Positions 47,560-56,658 of a stretch of 64,000 bases of DNA are shown here, one piece after another. Numbering within the stretch: position 1 is the stretch's first letter; each line of letters starts with the position of its first letter. The position numbers and the translations under genes are program-made. The notes below the pieces were generated by a model. The model saw only the letters and a program-made list of their open reading frames with translations. It was not told the origin of the DNA and ran no database searches. The DNA comes from Arthrobacter sp. Leaf69 (GTDB taxonomy: Bacteria; Actinomycetota; Actinomycetes; Actinomycetales; Micrococcaceae). Where the stretch lies: positions 516,237 through 580,236 of the forward strand of contig NZ_LMLR01000010.1 of the NCBI RefSeq assembly GCF_001422645.1, given 5' to 3'.

Positions 47560-48933
47560 CTAGCCGCCACCGAAGGCGACCCCCGACTTTTCCAGCTGGA
47601 TCCCGGCGGCCTCCGCGTCGTCGAACCTCGCATCGATGAGGACCACATCCCTGCCGGCGCGCTGCAGCAGGCTCGCGGCGATGCCGGCCCGGTAGCCGGA
47701 GGTGCAGTGCACCCACAGCCTCCCGACGGGGAGATCGGCCAGGCGCGGCAGCAGTTCGTGCAGCGGGACATTGACGGGCCCCGCCACCCGCGAGGCGGCG
47801 TACTCCTCGGTCCGCCGCACGTCGACGACGGCGTCAGCGCCGCCGGAGCGGGTGGCCGGGACGCCGTCCCAGCCCACGCAGGGAAAGGACGCGACGGCGG
47901 CGCGGGGCGCCAGGAAGTGCGGGTCCGTGCCGAGGGCGGCGTCGGGCGAGTCGACGCCGATGCGGGCGAGGTCACGGATGGCGTTCTCCACATCGGCGCG
48001 GGATCCGACGAGGGTCAGTTGCTCGCCCCACGGCATCACCCAGCCGAGATAGGTGCTGAAGCTGTTCCCGTAGCCAAAGCTCACGCTTCCCTTGAGGTGG
48101 CTGCTGGCGAAGGCCACGCGGCGGCGCAGGTCCACCACCCACTCACCGGCCTCCAGCCGGCGCATGAGCTCCCCGGCGTCGAGGGCTTCCGGCACGGTCA
48201 GGTCAGCGGGGCCGGGGCCGGCGGTGTTGGCGACCCCCATGTGGGCGTAATAGGAGGGGTAGGCCGTGAGGTTGGCGATGAGTTCCTGGACGAAGTGGTC
48301 CTCGTCGGGGTCCGTCAGGGCGTGGTTGCTGGTGAGCTGTGCGCCGATGGTGGACGATCCCGCGCCGCTGGCCGGGCCGGAGGAGCAGAAGGACCCGAAA
48401 CCGTGGGTCGGGAACAGGCCGGCGCCGGGAGCGGCCTCCCCGGCGAGGCGGCGCACCGAAGCGTACTGGTCATGGGTCAGGCCGAGCGTGTCCTCGGTGC
48501 CGACCAGGTCCGTGCGCCCCACCGAGCCGTAGAGGAGGCTTCCGCCGGAGAAAACGGCCTGCTGCTCGCCGTCGTTCACGATAAAGGACAGGTGGGTGTG
48601 GGTGTGGCCAGGTGTCGCGACGGCTTTGACCGACAACGCACCGACCCGGACGGTCTGCCCGTCCGCGATCGGTTGCCGCTCGAAAGTAACCGGGTCCGCG
48701 GCGTTCACGAGGTAGCTCGCGCCGTGCGCCCTGGCCAGTTCGAGCCCGCCGGTGATGTAGTCGTTGTGGATGTGCGTCTCGGCGACATGGGTGATTCGCA
48801 CGCCGGCGCCGCGCGCGGCCGCCTCGACGCGGTCTGTGTCGCGCTGCGGGTCGATGACCAGCGCCACGGAGCCGTCATGGACGAGGTAGCTGCGGTCCCC
48901 GAGTTGTGTGGTCTCGATGACGATGACGTCCAT
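47560..48933 (-). CDS. MBL-fold hydrolase fused to rhodanese domains (persulfide dioxygenase-like)
   Basis: The 457-residue protein has three parts. Residues 1-245 form a metallo-beta-lactamase fold with THIHNDYITGGLE (H-x-H-x-D-Y as in ETHE1-like persulfide dioxygenases), GHTHTHLS and THGFGSFC. Residues about 265-350 form a first rhodanese domain without an active-site cysteine. Residues 360-455 form a second with an intact loop CTSGYR. This arrangement resembles CstB-type enzymes that oxidise persulfides to thiosulfate. The ATG at 48933 has AGGAG 7 bases upstream. No other sulfide genes are adjacent. Confidence 0.86.
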   Translation of the reverse strand: MDVIVIETTQLGDRSYLVHDGSVALVIDPQRDTDRVEAAARGAGVRITHVAETHIHNDYITGGLELARAHGASYLVNAADPVTFERQPIADGQTVRVGALSVKAVATPGHTHTHLSFIVNDGEQQAVFSGGSLLYGSVGRTDLVGTEDTLGLTHDQYASVRRLAGEAAPGAGLFPTHGFGSFCSSGPASGAGSSTIGAQLTSNHALTDPDEDHFVQELIANLTAYPSYYAHMGVANTAGPGPADLTVPEALDAGELMRRLEAGEWVVDLRRRVAFASSHLKGSVSFGYGNSFSTYLGWVMPWGEQLTLVGSRADVENAIRDLARIGVDSPDAALGTDPHFLAPRAAVASFPCVGWDGVPATRSGGADAVVDVRRTEEYAASRVAGPVNVPLHELLPRLADLPVGRLWVHCTSGYRAGIAASLLQRAGRDVVLIDARFDDAEAAGIQLEKSGVAFGGG

Positions 48934-49052
48934 GATTCACTCCTGCGGTCCGGCGATCTGTGCCTCTCGCTTCCATGGTCAAACCCCTGAGGGTATGAGC
49001 GCAAGCCTCGTGCGGCGTGCGCCGGGCTGGCTGGGCCGGCAGCTGGGCCGGA

Positions 49053-50402
49053 CTACTGGGCGGTGCCGCCCTGCTGGTACACATCAGGGATCCCGTCGTG
49101 GTCCGCGTCGACTTTCTCCTCCTCTTCGGCCTTCCGGTACTGCCGGTTCCGGGTCCGCAGCACCGTCATTGCCAGCAGGGCCGCCAGCACGGAGGCCGCG
49201 AGGATGCCCACCTTGGCGTGGTCGTCGTGGAGGCTGCCGTGGCCGAAGCTCAGCTCCGCCACGAGGAGCGAAACCGTAAAGCCGATGCCGGCCAGCAGGG
49301 ACACCCCAAAGACGTCGATCCACTTGAAGCTCGTGTCCAGCCGGGCCTTGGTGACCTTGGTGAGCAGCCAGGTGGTGCCCATGATGCCGAGCGGCTTGCC
49401 GAGGACCAGGGCCATGATGATGCCGACAGCCACCGGGTCAGTCAGGGCCGAGCCGAGCCCTTCCCAGCCGCCCACGGCCACACCGGCAGAGAAAAACGCG
49501 AAGATCGGAACGGCGACGCCGGCCGATATCGGGCGGAACCGGTGCTCGAAGACCTCCGCGAGGCCCGGGCCGGCCTCCGGGCCGCCGCTGGCCTTCGACC
49601 GCAGGACCGGGACGGCGAAGCCGAGCAGCACACCGGCCACTGTCGCGTGGATCCCGGAGGCGTGGACGAGGGCCCAGGTGACGGCACCCAGCGGCAGCAG
49701 GATCAGCCACGCGGCTGACGCCTGGATTTTGAAGAAGCGCCGGTACCTATGCGCCAGATAGGTGTAGATGCCCAGGGGAATCAGGGCCAGCAGCAGCGGC
49801 ATGGGCTGGAGGTCGCTGGTGTAGAAGACGGCGATGATGGTGATGGCGATCAGGTCATCCACGACGGCCAGGGTGAGCAGGAAGATCCGCAGGGCGCTGG
49901 GCAGATGCGAGCCGATGATGGCCAGCACAGCGACGGCGAAGGCGATGTCGGTGGCGGTGGGGATTGCCCAGCCGCGGAGGGTCTCCGGGCTGGCAAAGTT
50001 GACGATCGTGTAGATGATGGCCGGGATGGCGACGCCGCCCACGGCCGCCGCGACCGGCACGATCGACTTGTTGATCTGCCGCAGGTCCCCGGCGATGAAC
50101 TCGCGCTTGAGTTCGAGGCCCACCAGGAAGAAGAAGATGGCGAGCAGCCCGTCGGCCGCCCACGCGCCCAGGCTCAGTTCCAGGTGCCAGGGTTCGTAAC
50201 CGAATTTGAAGTCCCGCAGGGCGAAGTAGCTCTCGGACGCCGGCGAGTTGGCCCAGATGAGTGCGATCACGGCCGCCGCGACGAGCAGGGCGCCGCCGAC
50301 CGTCTCCTTGCGGAGGATCTCGCCGATCCGGAGGGATTCGGCGTAGCTGCCACGGCCGAAGATCGTCAAACGCGGCCGGGTGGGAGGGGGTGTGGGGCTC
50401 AT
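49053..50402 (-). CDS. nhaA: Na+/H+ antiporter NhaA
   Basis: It exports sodium in exchange for protons. The 449-residue protein has about 12 helices; [18 protein letters not shown], the paired aspartates in [11 protein letters not shown] and the preceding [12 protein letters not shown] are the conserved NhaA core. The C-terminus is longer than usual and ends with DADHDGIPD (residues 432-440), a D-x-D-x-D-G-x-x-D loop of the type that binds calcium in thrombospondin type 3 or dockerin repeats. The ATG at 50402 starts the gene. Neighbouring ktr/trk genes also concern ion balance. Confidence 0.95.
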   Translation of the reverse strand: MSPTPPPTRPRLTIFGRGSYAESLRIGEILRKETVGGALLVAAAVIALIWANSPASESYFALRDFKFGYEPWHLELSLGAWAADGLLAIFFFLVGLELKREFIAGDLRQINKSIVPVAAAVGGVAIPAIIYTIVNFASPETLRGWAIPTATDIAFAVAVLAIIGSHLPSALRIFLLTLAVVDDLIAITIIAVFYTSDLQPMPLLLALIPLGIYTYLAHRYRRFFKIQASAAWLILLPLGAVTWALVHASGIHATVAGVLLGFAVPVLRSKASGGPEAGPGLAEVFEHRFRPISAGVAVPIFAFFSAGVAVGGWEGLGSALTDPVAVGIIMALVLGKPLGIMGTTWLLTKVTKARLDTSFKWIDVFGVSLLAGIGFTVSLLVAELSFGHGSLHDDHAKVGILAASVLAALLAMTVLRTRNRQYRKAEEEEKVDADHDGIPDVYQQGGTAQ

Positions 50403-50479
50403 GCGGGAGTCCTAAAATTTGGGTCGACTGAACTATGCCGACCAGACTTCCCGGCGCACCTGTGTCCCAGTCTAGTGGG

Positions 50480-51175
50480 TCAGGGCATGGTGCTGAACCG
50501 TTCGGCCTTGGCTTTGCTGCCCTGGACGATGATCTGGTCGTCGTCGTACAGCACCGTTTGCGCCGTCGTGTGCCCCCAGGTGCCGCCGGGACGCTTGACG
50601 GCCACGATGGTGACCCCGAACTTGTCCCGGAGTCCGAGCACGCCCAGCGGCCGGTCCCGGACGGCGGAGGGCGGGCTGGTGCGGATCATCACGAAGTCGT
50701 CCTCGAATTCCACGTAGTCAAGGATTGAACCGAGGACCAGGTGCGCGACGCGCCTGCCCATGTCGTGTTCGGGCCGGATGACGTGCTCGACGCCGAGCTG
50801 GCCCAGGATCTCGGCGTGCGGTTCACTGATGGCCTTCGCCCAGATCTGGGGGCGCTGGAATTTCAGGATCCGTGATGTAGTCAGGATGCTGGCTTCGATG
50901 TCCGAGCCGATTCCGACGACGGCACGGTCGAATTCGTGGACCGAGAGCTGGCGCAGCGCCTCTTCCTTGGTGGAGTCGGCCCTGACCACGTGGGTGAGCC
51001 GCCCGTTGAAGGACTGGACGATTTCCTCGCTGGCGTCGATGCCGAGGACTTCGGTACCCTGGGCCTCCAGTTCCAGTGCCAGCGAGCCGCCGAAGCGGCC
51101 CAGGCCGATGACCACCACCGAGGACGCCTTGTCACTGGCGGCGGCGGAGTGGGACGAGAAGATATTCCTAGCCAA
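50480..51175 (-). CDS. Potassium uptake regulatory subunit (TrkA/KtrA, RCK protein)
   Basis: A 231-residue cytosolic gating protein with an RCK N-domain, VVVIGLGRFGGSLALELEAQ (nucleotide-binding G-x-G-x-F-G), and an RCK C-domain. The start is probably a TTG at 51175: GGAAAGG lies 7 bases upstream and the codon overlaps the end of the channel gene by 8 bases, while the ATG at 51202 has no ribosome site. It pairs with the membrane subunit encoded just upstream. Confidence 0.9.
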   Translation of the reverse strand: MARNIFSSHSAAASDKASSVVVIGLGRFGGSLALELEAQGTEVLGIDASEEIVQSFNGRLTHVVRADSTKEEALRQLSVHEFDRAVVGIGSDIEASILTTSRILKFQRPQIWAKAISEPHAEILGQLGVEHVIRPEHDMGRRVAHLVLGSILDYVEFEDDFVMIRTSPPSAVRDRPLGVLGLRDKFGVTIVAVKRPGGTWGHTTAQTVLYDDDQIIVQGSKAKAERFSTMP

Positions 51176-52559
51176 TGAGGGGCCTTTCCTTGGGGTATTC
51201 ATAGAGCAGGGGTCGTTCGCGCAGGGCCAGTGCCGCGCCCAGCGTGACCGGGCCCAGCCTCCCAACGAACATCAGCAGGATCAGTACGAGCTGTCCGGCC
51301 GGCGGCATGCCGGCCGTGATCCCGGTGGACAGCCCCACCGTGGCGAAGGCCGAAACGACCTCGAACAGGATCCGTTCCTGCCCGAAGTCGGTGATCAGCA
51401 TCAGGAACATCGTGGACCCGGTGACCAGGGCGATCGCCAGCAGCACCACGGTAATGGCCTGGCGGTGCACAGCGCGGGAAAGCCGCTTGCCGAAGATGTT
51501 CACGGCCGTCCCGCCCTGCAGCTCGGTGCTGAGAATGAAGAACAGCACGGCGAACGTCGTGATTTTCAGGCCGCCGGCCGTACCGGCCGGGCCGCCGCCG
51601 ATGAACATCAGGATGTCCATGCCCAGCCACGACACCGGATCCATCTGGGCAATGTCGATGCTGTTGAAGCCGGCGGTGCGGGTAATGACGGACTGGAAAA
51701 AGCCGGCGAGCACGCGCTCGGCGGGATGGAGGCCGCCCAGTGTGGCCGGGTTGGCCCATTCAACGGCAGTGAGGAACACGGTCCCGCCGGCCAGGAGGAC
51801 GGCCGAGCCGACGACGACGAGTTTGGTGTTCATGCTCCAGAGGATCGGACGCCGGTACTGCCGGCCCAGTTCGAAGAGGACCGGGAATCCGAGTCCGCCG
51901 ATGATCACGGCGGCCGCGATCGGCAGGCAGATCCAGGGATCTCCGACGAACCCCATGAGGTTGTCCGAGTACAAGGCAAAGCCGGCGTTGTTGAAGGACG
52001 AGATCGAATGGAACACCCCGTGCCAGAGCGCGTCGCCCAGCCCGTAGCCGTAACCGGCCCTGAAGCGGACCGCGAGAATCAACGCCAGCACTGTTTCCAC
52101 GATCACACTGATGAGCAGAACACCGACCAGCACACGGCGGACGTCGCCGAAGCCGCTGCTTTTCGTCTCGGCGGCGGCAGATATCCGGGATTTCAGGCCC
52201 AGCCGACGGGCGGTCAGGACCCCAAGCAGCGTGCCGAAGGACATCACACCGAAGCCGCCGACCTGGATGAGGACCAGGATGACCACTTGGCCGAAGCCGC
52301 TCCAGAAGACAGGAGTGTCCACGGTGATCAGGCCGGTGACGCAGACGGCGGACGTGGCGGTGAACAGCGCTTCCAGCAGGCTGGCTCCGCCGCCGCCGGC
52401 CTTGGCCACCGGGAGCAACAACAGTCCGGTCCCGACGGCGACGGCCGCGGCGAAGCCCAGCACGATCACCTGGGCGGGGTGGCGCGGCGCGAACGCCCGG
52501 ACGAACCGGGTGGAGCCCGCAGCCAGGGCGCGCAGAACCGCGGGAACTTCGACTTGCAT
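51168..52559 (-). CDS. Potassium transporter membrane subunit (TrkH/KtrB)
   Basis: A 463-residue K+ translocating subunit with about ten membrane helices and pore loops, each with a conserved glycine: SAVCVTGL in the first, NNAGFAL in the second, RTAGFN in the third and TVGLSTGIT in the fourth. With the RCK protein it forms a KtrAB-type uptake system. The ATG at 52559 is taken; a GTG at 52568 with GGTGA upstream is an alternative. Its stop overlaps the RCK gene by 8 bases. Confidence 0.92.
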   Translation of the reverse strand: MQVEVPAVLRALAAGSTRFVRAFAPRHPAQVIVLGFAAAVAVGTGLLLLPVAKAGGGGASLLEALFTATSAVCVTGLITVDTPVFWSGFGQVVILVLIQVGGFGVMSFGTLLGVLTARRLGLKSRISAAAETKSSGFGDVRRVLVGVLLISVIVETVLALILAVRFRAGYGYGLGDALWHGVFHSISSFNNAGFALYSDNLMGFVGDPWICLPIAAAVIIGGLGFPVLFELGRQYRRPILWSMNTKLVVVGSAVLLAGGTVFLTAVEWANPATLGGLHPAERVLAGFFQSVITRTAGFNSIDIAQMDPVSWLGMDILMFIGGGPAGTAGGLKITTFAVLFFILSTELQGGTAVNIFGKRLSRAVHRQAITVVLLAIALVTGSTMFLMLITDFGQERILFEVVSAFATVGLSTGITAGMPPAGQLVLILLMFVGRLGPVTLGAALALRERPLLYEYPKERPLIG

Positions 52560-52611
52560 AGGCGCCACGCTATCACCGGCCGTGCGGCCGTGCGTCCGTG
52601 GTTGACGGAGG

Positions 52612-53505
52612 TCAGCCGAGCAGTAACTGCACCAGTTCGCGGCACTTCCGGTACGCGGCAGCCTTCGGGTCGATCAGGGCGAAGTGGTCGCCCGGGACCT
52701 TCAGGAGCTGGACCGGGGCGCCGGCGGATTTGGCTGCCGCCGCGTAGGAATCGGACTGGCTCACGGGGACGGTGTCGTCGTCCGTGCCGTGAACGGCATA
52801 GACGGGGATCTTCAGCGGCACTGCGCTCATCGGATCGGCATACTTATGCCGTTTGGGGTATTTTTCCGAGGAGCCGCCCAGCAGGTTGCTGACCGCGCCG
52901 TTACTGAGGTTCAGCCGTTCGGCTTCAGCGAGGTTGAGCAGACCGGACTGGCTGACGACGCCGGTCAGGTGCACCGCGCCGCCGTCGTCCTTGCGGATCA
53001 ACTGCCGGTCTGCGTCAGGGGCGCCGAGCTGGGCAAGGCGGCCCCGCCCCGCAGCCCAGACCGCGAGGTGCCCGCCGGCGGAGTGCCCCAGCGCCACCAC
53101 CCGGTCCAGGTCAAGGCCGTGCTCACCGGCGATCTCGCCGAGTTTGTCGATGCCGGCGAGCACGTCCGAGAAGGTGTGCGGCCAGCCTCCGCCGTTCCCG
53201 GCGCGGCGGTACTCCAGGTTCCAGGCCGCCATGCCGTGCGCCGCGAGGTCCTTGGCCAGGGGTTCGCCGAGTTCCGCGCCGTACTGGGAGCGCCAGTATC
53301 CGCCGTGGATGACCACCACCACACCCTTGGTGCCGGCTGCCTCCGGCAGGAAGAGTTCCCCCCACTGGCTGGAGTCATCGCCGTAGCTGTACCTTTGCCG
53401 CTTCACACTGTCCTCCTTGGGGCCCGGTGAACAGGCGGCGGAGACTGCCCCCAGAGTCACCGTCGCTGCGGCCGCGATGAGAGCCCGACGCCGCACATCA
53501 GCCAT
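52612..53505 (-). CDS. Exported alpha/beta hydrolase, probable lipoprotein
   Basis: The N-terminus RRRALIAAAATVTLGAVSAAC is a signal peptide with twin-arginine character and a lipobox-like SAAC, so the mature protein of about 270 residues is probably lipid-anchored outside the membrane. The hydrolase core shows the oxyanion block VIHGGYWRSQYG, the nucleophile GHSAGG and a C-terminal histidine in GDHFALID; it resembles BD-FAE/kynurenine-formamidase-like esterases. The substrate is unknown. It diverges from the RelA/SpoT-domain gene over 125 bases. Confidence 0.85.
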   Translation of the reverse strand: MADVRRRALIAAAATVTLGAVSAACSPGPKEDSVKRQRYSYGDDSSQWGELFLPEAAGTKGVVVVIHGGYWRSQYGAELGEPLAKDLAAHGMAAWNLEYRRAGNGGGWPHTFSDVLAGIDKLGEIAGEHGLDLDRVVALGHSAGGHLAVWAAGRGRLAQLGAPDADRQLIRKDDGGAVHLTGVVSQSGLLNLAEAERLNLSNGAVSNLLGGSSEKYPKRHKYADPMSAVPLKIPVYAVHGTDDDTVPVSQSDSYAAAAKSAGAPVQLLKVPGDHFALIDPKAAAYRKCRELVQLLLG

Positions 53506-53630
53506 GTGCCGAGCCTACCTTGAGCGCCGCGCGGCAGGGTGCAAGGCGGCATCGGGCTCGGGTTGGCCGCGGGCCGTCACCGCGGGGGTGTCAGCCCGCC
53601 GCCGTCGTACCCCGGCCGTAAGCTGGACGC

Positions 53631-54737
53631 ATGGCGAGTAACTGGGATCGACTGGACCCGAAACTGCGCGAGTCCGTGCAGGAAAACGTGGAACTCTACG
53701 AGCGGGTGCGTCCTGCCCTGAAGCTGGTCACCCGCGAGGTCCTGCTGACGCTGCGGAGCATGCTCAAGGGCACGGAGGTGACGCCGCTGTTCGTTACCGG
53801 GCGCACCAAGACGGTCGAGTCCTTCCGCGAGAAGATCTCCCGCACTGAGGAGCCGCTGGAACCGGGCGGTCCGCCGGTGCTGAAGTTCCCGGATCCGTTC
53901 CGGACCCTGAATGACATGGTGGGCGTCCGCGTGATCACGAAGCTGCCGGCGGAAAACGCGGTGGTGGCCAACATCATCAAGCGCCAGCGCCAGCTCTTCG
54001 ACTGCCGCGGCGACCGCGAGAAGGATATCGGCTCCATCGAGTCGGGGACCTACGGCTATTCCAGCCGCCACCTGATCCTGCGGACCATCCAGAACGAGGC
54101 GGTTAAGGAGTACCAGCAGGCCTTCAACCCGGAGGTCCCGGCGAACGGCAGCTACTTTTTCGAATGCCAGATCCGCACTGTGTTCGCGCACGCCTGGAGC
54201 GAGATCGAGCACGATATCCGCTTTAAGGCCGAGGACCCGCGGGCGTGGACCCCGCACTTCGACCGCCAGTTCACCGCCACCGCGGCCATGCTGGAAACCG
54301 TGGAGGGTGCCTTCGCTGACCTGCACGAACGTTACGAAGAGGTCCGCAGTTACTGGGACATGGACGGCGAAGGGGCAGCCCAGCTCACGCCGAACCGGAT
54401 CCGCGACGTCTGGCGCACTCTCCTGCCGCACGTGGACCGGAAGGTCGACGACGACTGGGGCTGGGCCGCCGAGCTGATGGCCGCCCACGGCCTCAACCAG
54501 ACCATGCAGCTGGCCGGGTTGCTGAGCGCCAACCGGATCACCGAGGTCCGCAGGGCCCTGGACCACCGCTACTCCCCCGGCCCGGACCGGCTCCTCGATG
54601 ACCTGCTGCTCTGGCAGTACGGCACCAAACACATCGACCTCACCGCCGAACCGGCCGACGCCGTCCCGCACCCCCGGCGCGACAGCCTCCTGCGCCGTCT
54701 TAAGCAGATCGAGCGGTACCGCCTGACGCAGGGGTAG
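53631..54737 (+). CDS. RelA/SpoT-domain (p)ppGpp synthetase-like protein
   Basis: The 368-residue protein has a single nucleotidyltransferase domain (about residues 50-200) with TGRTKTVESFREKI, DMVGVRVI, YSSRHLIL, FECQIRTVFAHAWSEIEHDI: the synthetase motifs of RelA/SpoT proteins. No HD hydrolase domain, TGS or ACT domain is present. The C-terminal 150 residues are helical and of unknown role, making it longer than small alarmone synthetases. Product (ppGpp or other) is not shown. TAAGCT lies 6 bases before the ATG, so a leaderless message is possible. Confidence 0.83.
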   Translation: MASNWDRLDPKLRESVQENVELYERVRPALKLVTREVLLTLRSMLKGTEVTPLFVTGRTKTVESFREKISRTEEPLEPGGPPVLKFPDPFRTLNDMVGVRVITKLPAENAVVANIIKRQRQLFDCRGDREKDIGSIESGTYGYSSRHLILRTIQNEAVKEYQQAFNPEVPANGSYFFECQIRTVFAHAWSEIEHDIRFKAEDPRAWTPHFDRQFTATAAMLETVEGAFADLHERYEEVRSYWDMDGEGAAQLTPNRIRDVWRTLLPHVDRKVDDDWGWAAELMAAHGLNQTMQLAGLLSANRITEVRRALDHRYSPGPDRLLDDLLLWQYGTKHIDLTAEPADAVPHPRRDSLLRRLKQIERYRLTQG

Positions 54738-54756
54738 GCCGCCGGGCCAGCCCCTG

Positions 54757-56658
54757 TCAGGCGAACCGTGCCAGTGGGTTCTGCAGCCGGCCGGCCATCT
54801 GCAGTCCGCCGGAGGGGTCGGCCAGGTCCAGCATCTGCTGGTTGTTGCGCAGCTGCAGCCGGTTGAGGCAGGACAGCGGAAAATCCGAGGCGAACAGCTC
54901 ATGCCGGGCAAACTGCTCCGCGAGCTCGGGGTGCTCGCCCTGGTACTCCCGGAGGACGGCCGCGGCGGTCCGCCAGAATTCCTCACCGCTGAGCGTGCCG
55001 TCTTCCTCCAGCAGCGCGCTGAGGAACCGGAAGATGCAGTCGAAGACGTCGGTGAAAATCGCCAGGACCTTCTCCTCGTCGGGGATCTCGGCCTTGATCC
55101 TGGCGACGTCGTCGGGCAGCTCCAGCCGGTCACCCATCACCACGATCTCCTCAGCGATGTCCTTCATGACGGCGCTGACCGGCACGCCATCCTCGAGAAT
55201 CAGGATGACGTTTTCGCCGTGCGGCATAAACGCCAGCTCGTAGGCATAGAGGCAGTGGACCAGCGGGACGAGATACGCCTCGAAATACCGGCGCAGCCAC
55301 GCCGTGGGCGCCAGCCCGGAACGCTCGATCAGCGCGGACACCATGGGCCTTCCCGCGGCGTCGACGTGGAGCAGGGACGCCATGGTGGCCAGTTGCTGCC
55401 CGTCCTCCAGGAGCGGCACGGGGCTTTCCCGCCACAGCGCGGACAGCATCTTCCGGTACGGTGAACCCTTCGCCGACGCGGCCTCGTAGTGGCCGTTGTG
55501 ATAGCCGATGGCGGCCACCTCGCGGATGAGCGTCAGCCGGCGCTTCTGCAGGGCGGCGTCGCCGAGGATCAGGTCGCGGAGCCAGTCGTTGATGGCCGGG
55601 GTGGCCTTCATGTACTGCGGCGACAGCCCCCTCATGAACCCCATGTTCAGCACGGACATGGCCGTCTTGACGTAGCACTTCTCCGGCGACACCGTGTTGA
55701 AGAACGTCCTGATGGACTGCTGGGCCTGGTAGCTGTCCGCTCCTATCCCCAGATGGACGATGCGCTCCTGCGCTATTTCGGCCGCAAACGTCACCGTCAG
55801 CTTGTTGTCCCACTGCCACGGGTGGACCGGCATCAGGAAATAGTCCGCCGGGTCCAGGGCCCGGGCGCCCAGCTCTTCGTCGAAGTACGCGACGGCGGAC
55901 GCCCCCAGTTCGGCGTCGAGGTGGTTCCGGTAACTGAGGCCCTCGGCGGACGTGAAGGTGGCCTGGTTCCGGTGCACCGCGATCCACTCGAGCTGCACGG
56001 GGGCACCGGTCTCCGGGGCGAAGGAGCGGTAGTCCGCGATGCCGAAGCCCAGCCGGCCGTTGTTGGCCACAAAACAGGGGTGGCCTTCGGTCATGCTCCG
56101 TTCGATGGTTTGGAAATCGATGGCGGCATCCGCCCCGCCGGTCACCCCGGCTGCCAGTTCAGCGGAGGAGGGCTGGCCCATCCACTGCTTGTAGGCGTGG
56201 CTGGAGAGCGTGCTGCTGATTTCCTCGAGGTAGACCGGGAGCATCTCCTCGCGGATCCCCAGGGTGTCCCGGAACTCGGTAATGAATCGCAGGGCATCGA
56301 GCTCCGCCTCCCCTTGGGGACATGCCCATTCTTCGGCCGCTGGCGCGGGCATGTCGGGATATGCCCGCGCCTCGAGGCGGCGGATGGACATGTCCACGAT
56401 GGACCAGTGGTCGAGCTCCAGTTTCCGGGCCGAAAACCGGTACTCCACCGAGCCGTCGTCGCTGGTGACGCGGTAGCGGGCGGGCTCCGCGGCAACGGGA
56501 CCGGGCCCCAGGAGTTCCGGCGTGAGGATCCGTTCATGCGAGAACTCGGCAAGGGCCTTGCGGACCACGTGCCGGTTGGCGACGGCCCAGCGTTCGGGGG
56601 TCAGGTGGACGGTTGCGTTGCCGGCCGTGAGGACGGATTCGAGTTCAGCGGTGGTCAT
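54757..56658 (-). CDS. desD: NIS siderophore synthetase (DesD-like, IucA/IucC family)
   Basis: It should join and cyclise N-hydroxy-N-succinyl/acetyl-cadaverine units to desferrioxamine with ATP. The 633-residue protein has the IucA/IucC catalytic domain, with EGHPCFVANNGRLGF and LMPVHPWQWDNKL as key ATP/substrate motifs, and the C-terminal FhuF-like part with PHGENVILIL. It is the last gene of the operon and overlaps desC by 4 bases. Residues 88-115 are encoded by a cluster of GGACATGTCC-like palindromes (56316-56395) that may be an embedded repeat. Confidence 0.92.
   Translation of the reverse strand: MTTAELESVLTAGNATVHLTPERWAVANRHVVRKALAEFSHERILTPELLGPGPVAAEPARYRVTSDDGSVEYRFSARKLELDHWSIVDMSIRRLEARAYPDMPAPAAEEWACPQGEAELDALRFITEFRDTLGIREEMLPVYLEEISSTLSSHAYKQWMGQPSSAELAAGVTGGADAAIDFQTIERSMTEGHPCFVANNGRLGFGIADYRSFAPETGAPVQLEWIAVHRNQATFTSAEGLSYRNHLDAELGASAVAYFDEELGARALDPADYFLMPVHPWQWDNKLTVTFAAEIAQERIVHLGIGADSYQAQQSIRTFFNTVSPEKCYVKTAMSVLNMGFMRGLSPQYMKATPAINDWLRDLILGDAALQKRRLTLIREVAAIGYHNGHYEAASAKGSPYRKMLSALWRESPVPLLEDGQQLATMASLLHVDAAGRPMVSALIERSGLAPTAWLRRYFEAYLVPLVHCLYAYELAFMPHGENVILILEDGVPVSAVMKDIAEEIVVMGDRLELPDDVARIKAEIPDEEKVLAIFTDVFDCIFRFLSALLEEDGTLSGEEFWRTAAAVLREYQGEHPELAEQFARHELFASDFPLSCLNRLQLRNNQQMLDLADPSGGLQMAGRLQNPLARFA
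56316..56395. repeat. Palindrome cluster inside desD (GGACATGTCC type)
   Basis: Within 80 coding bases lie GGGGACATGCCC (56316-56327), the perfect 10-bp stem GCGCGGGCAT / ATGCCCGCGC around GTCGGGAT (56343-56370), and GGACATGTCC (56386-56395). The ends and the overall size match the 86-bp repeats upstream of the amidase, though the inner sequences differ. Confidence 0.55.

Noticed and set aside
46492..48990. 832-residue open frame on the plus strand
   Set aside because: It is antisense to the PfkB and MBL-rhodanese genes, which both have complete family motifs.
50760..52892. 710-residue open frame on the plus strand
   Set aside because: It is antisense to the potassium transporter genes and shows no domain, only His/Gln/Asp-rich sequence.
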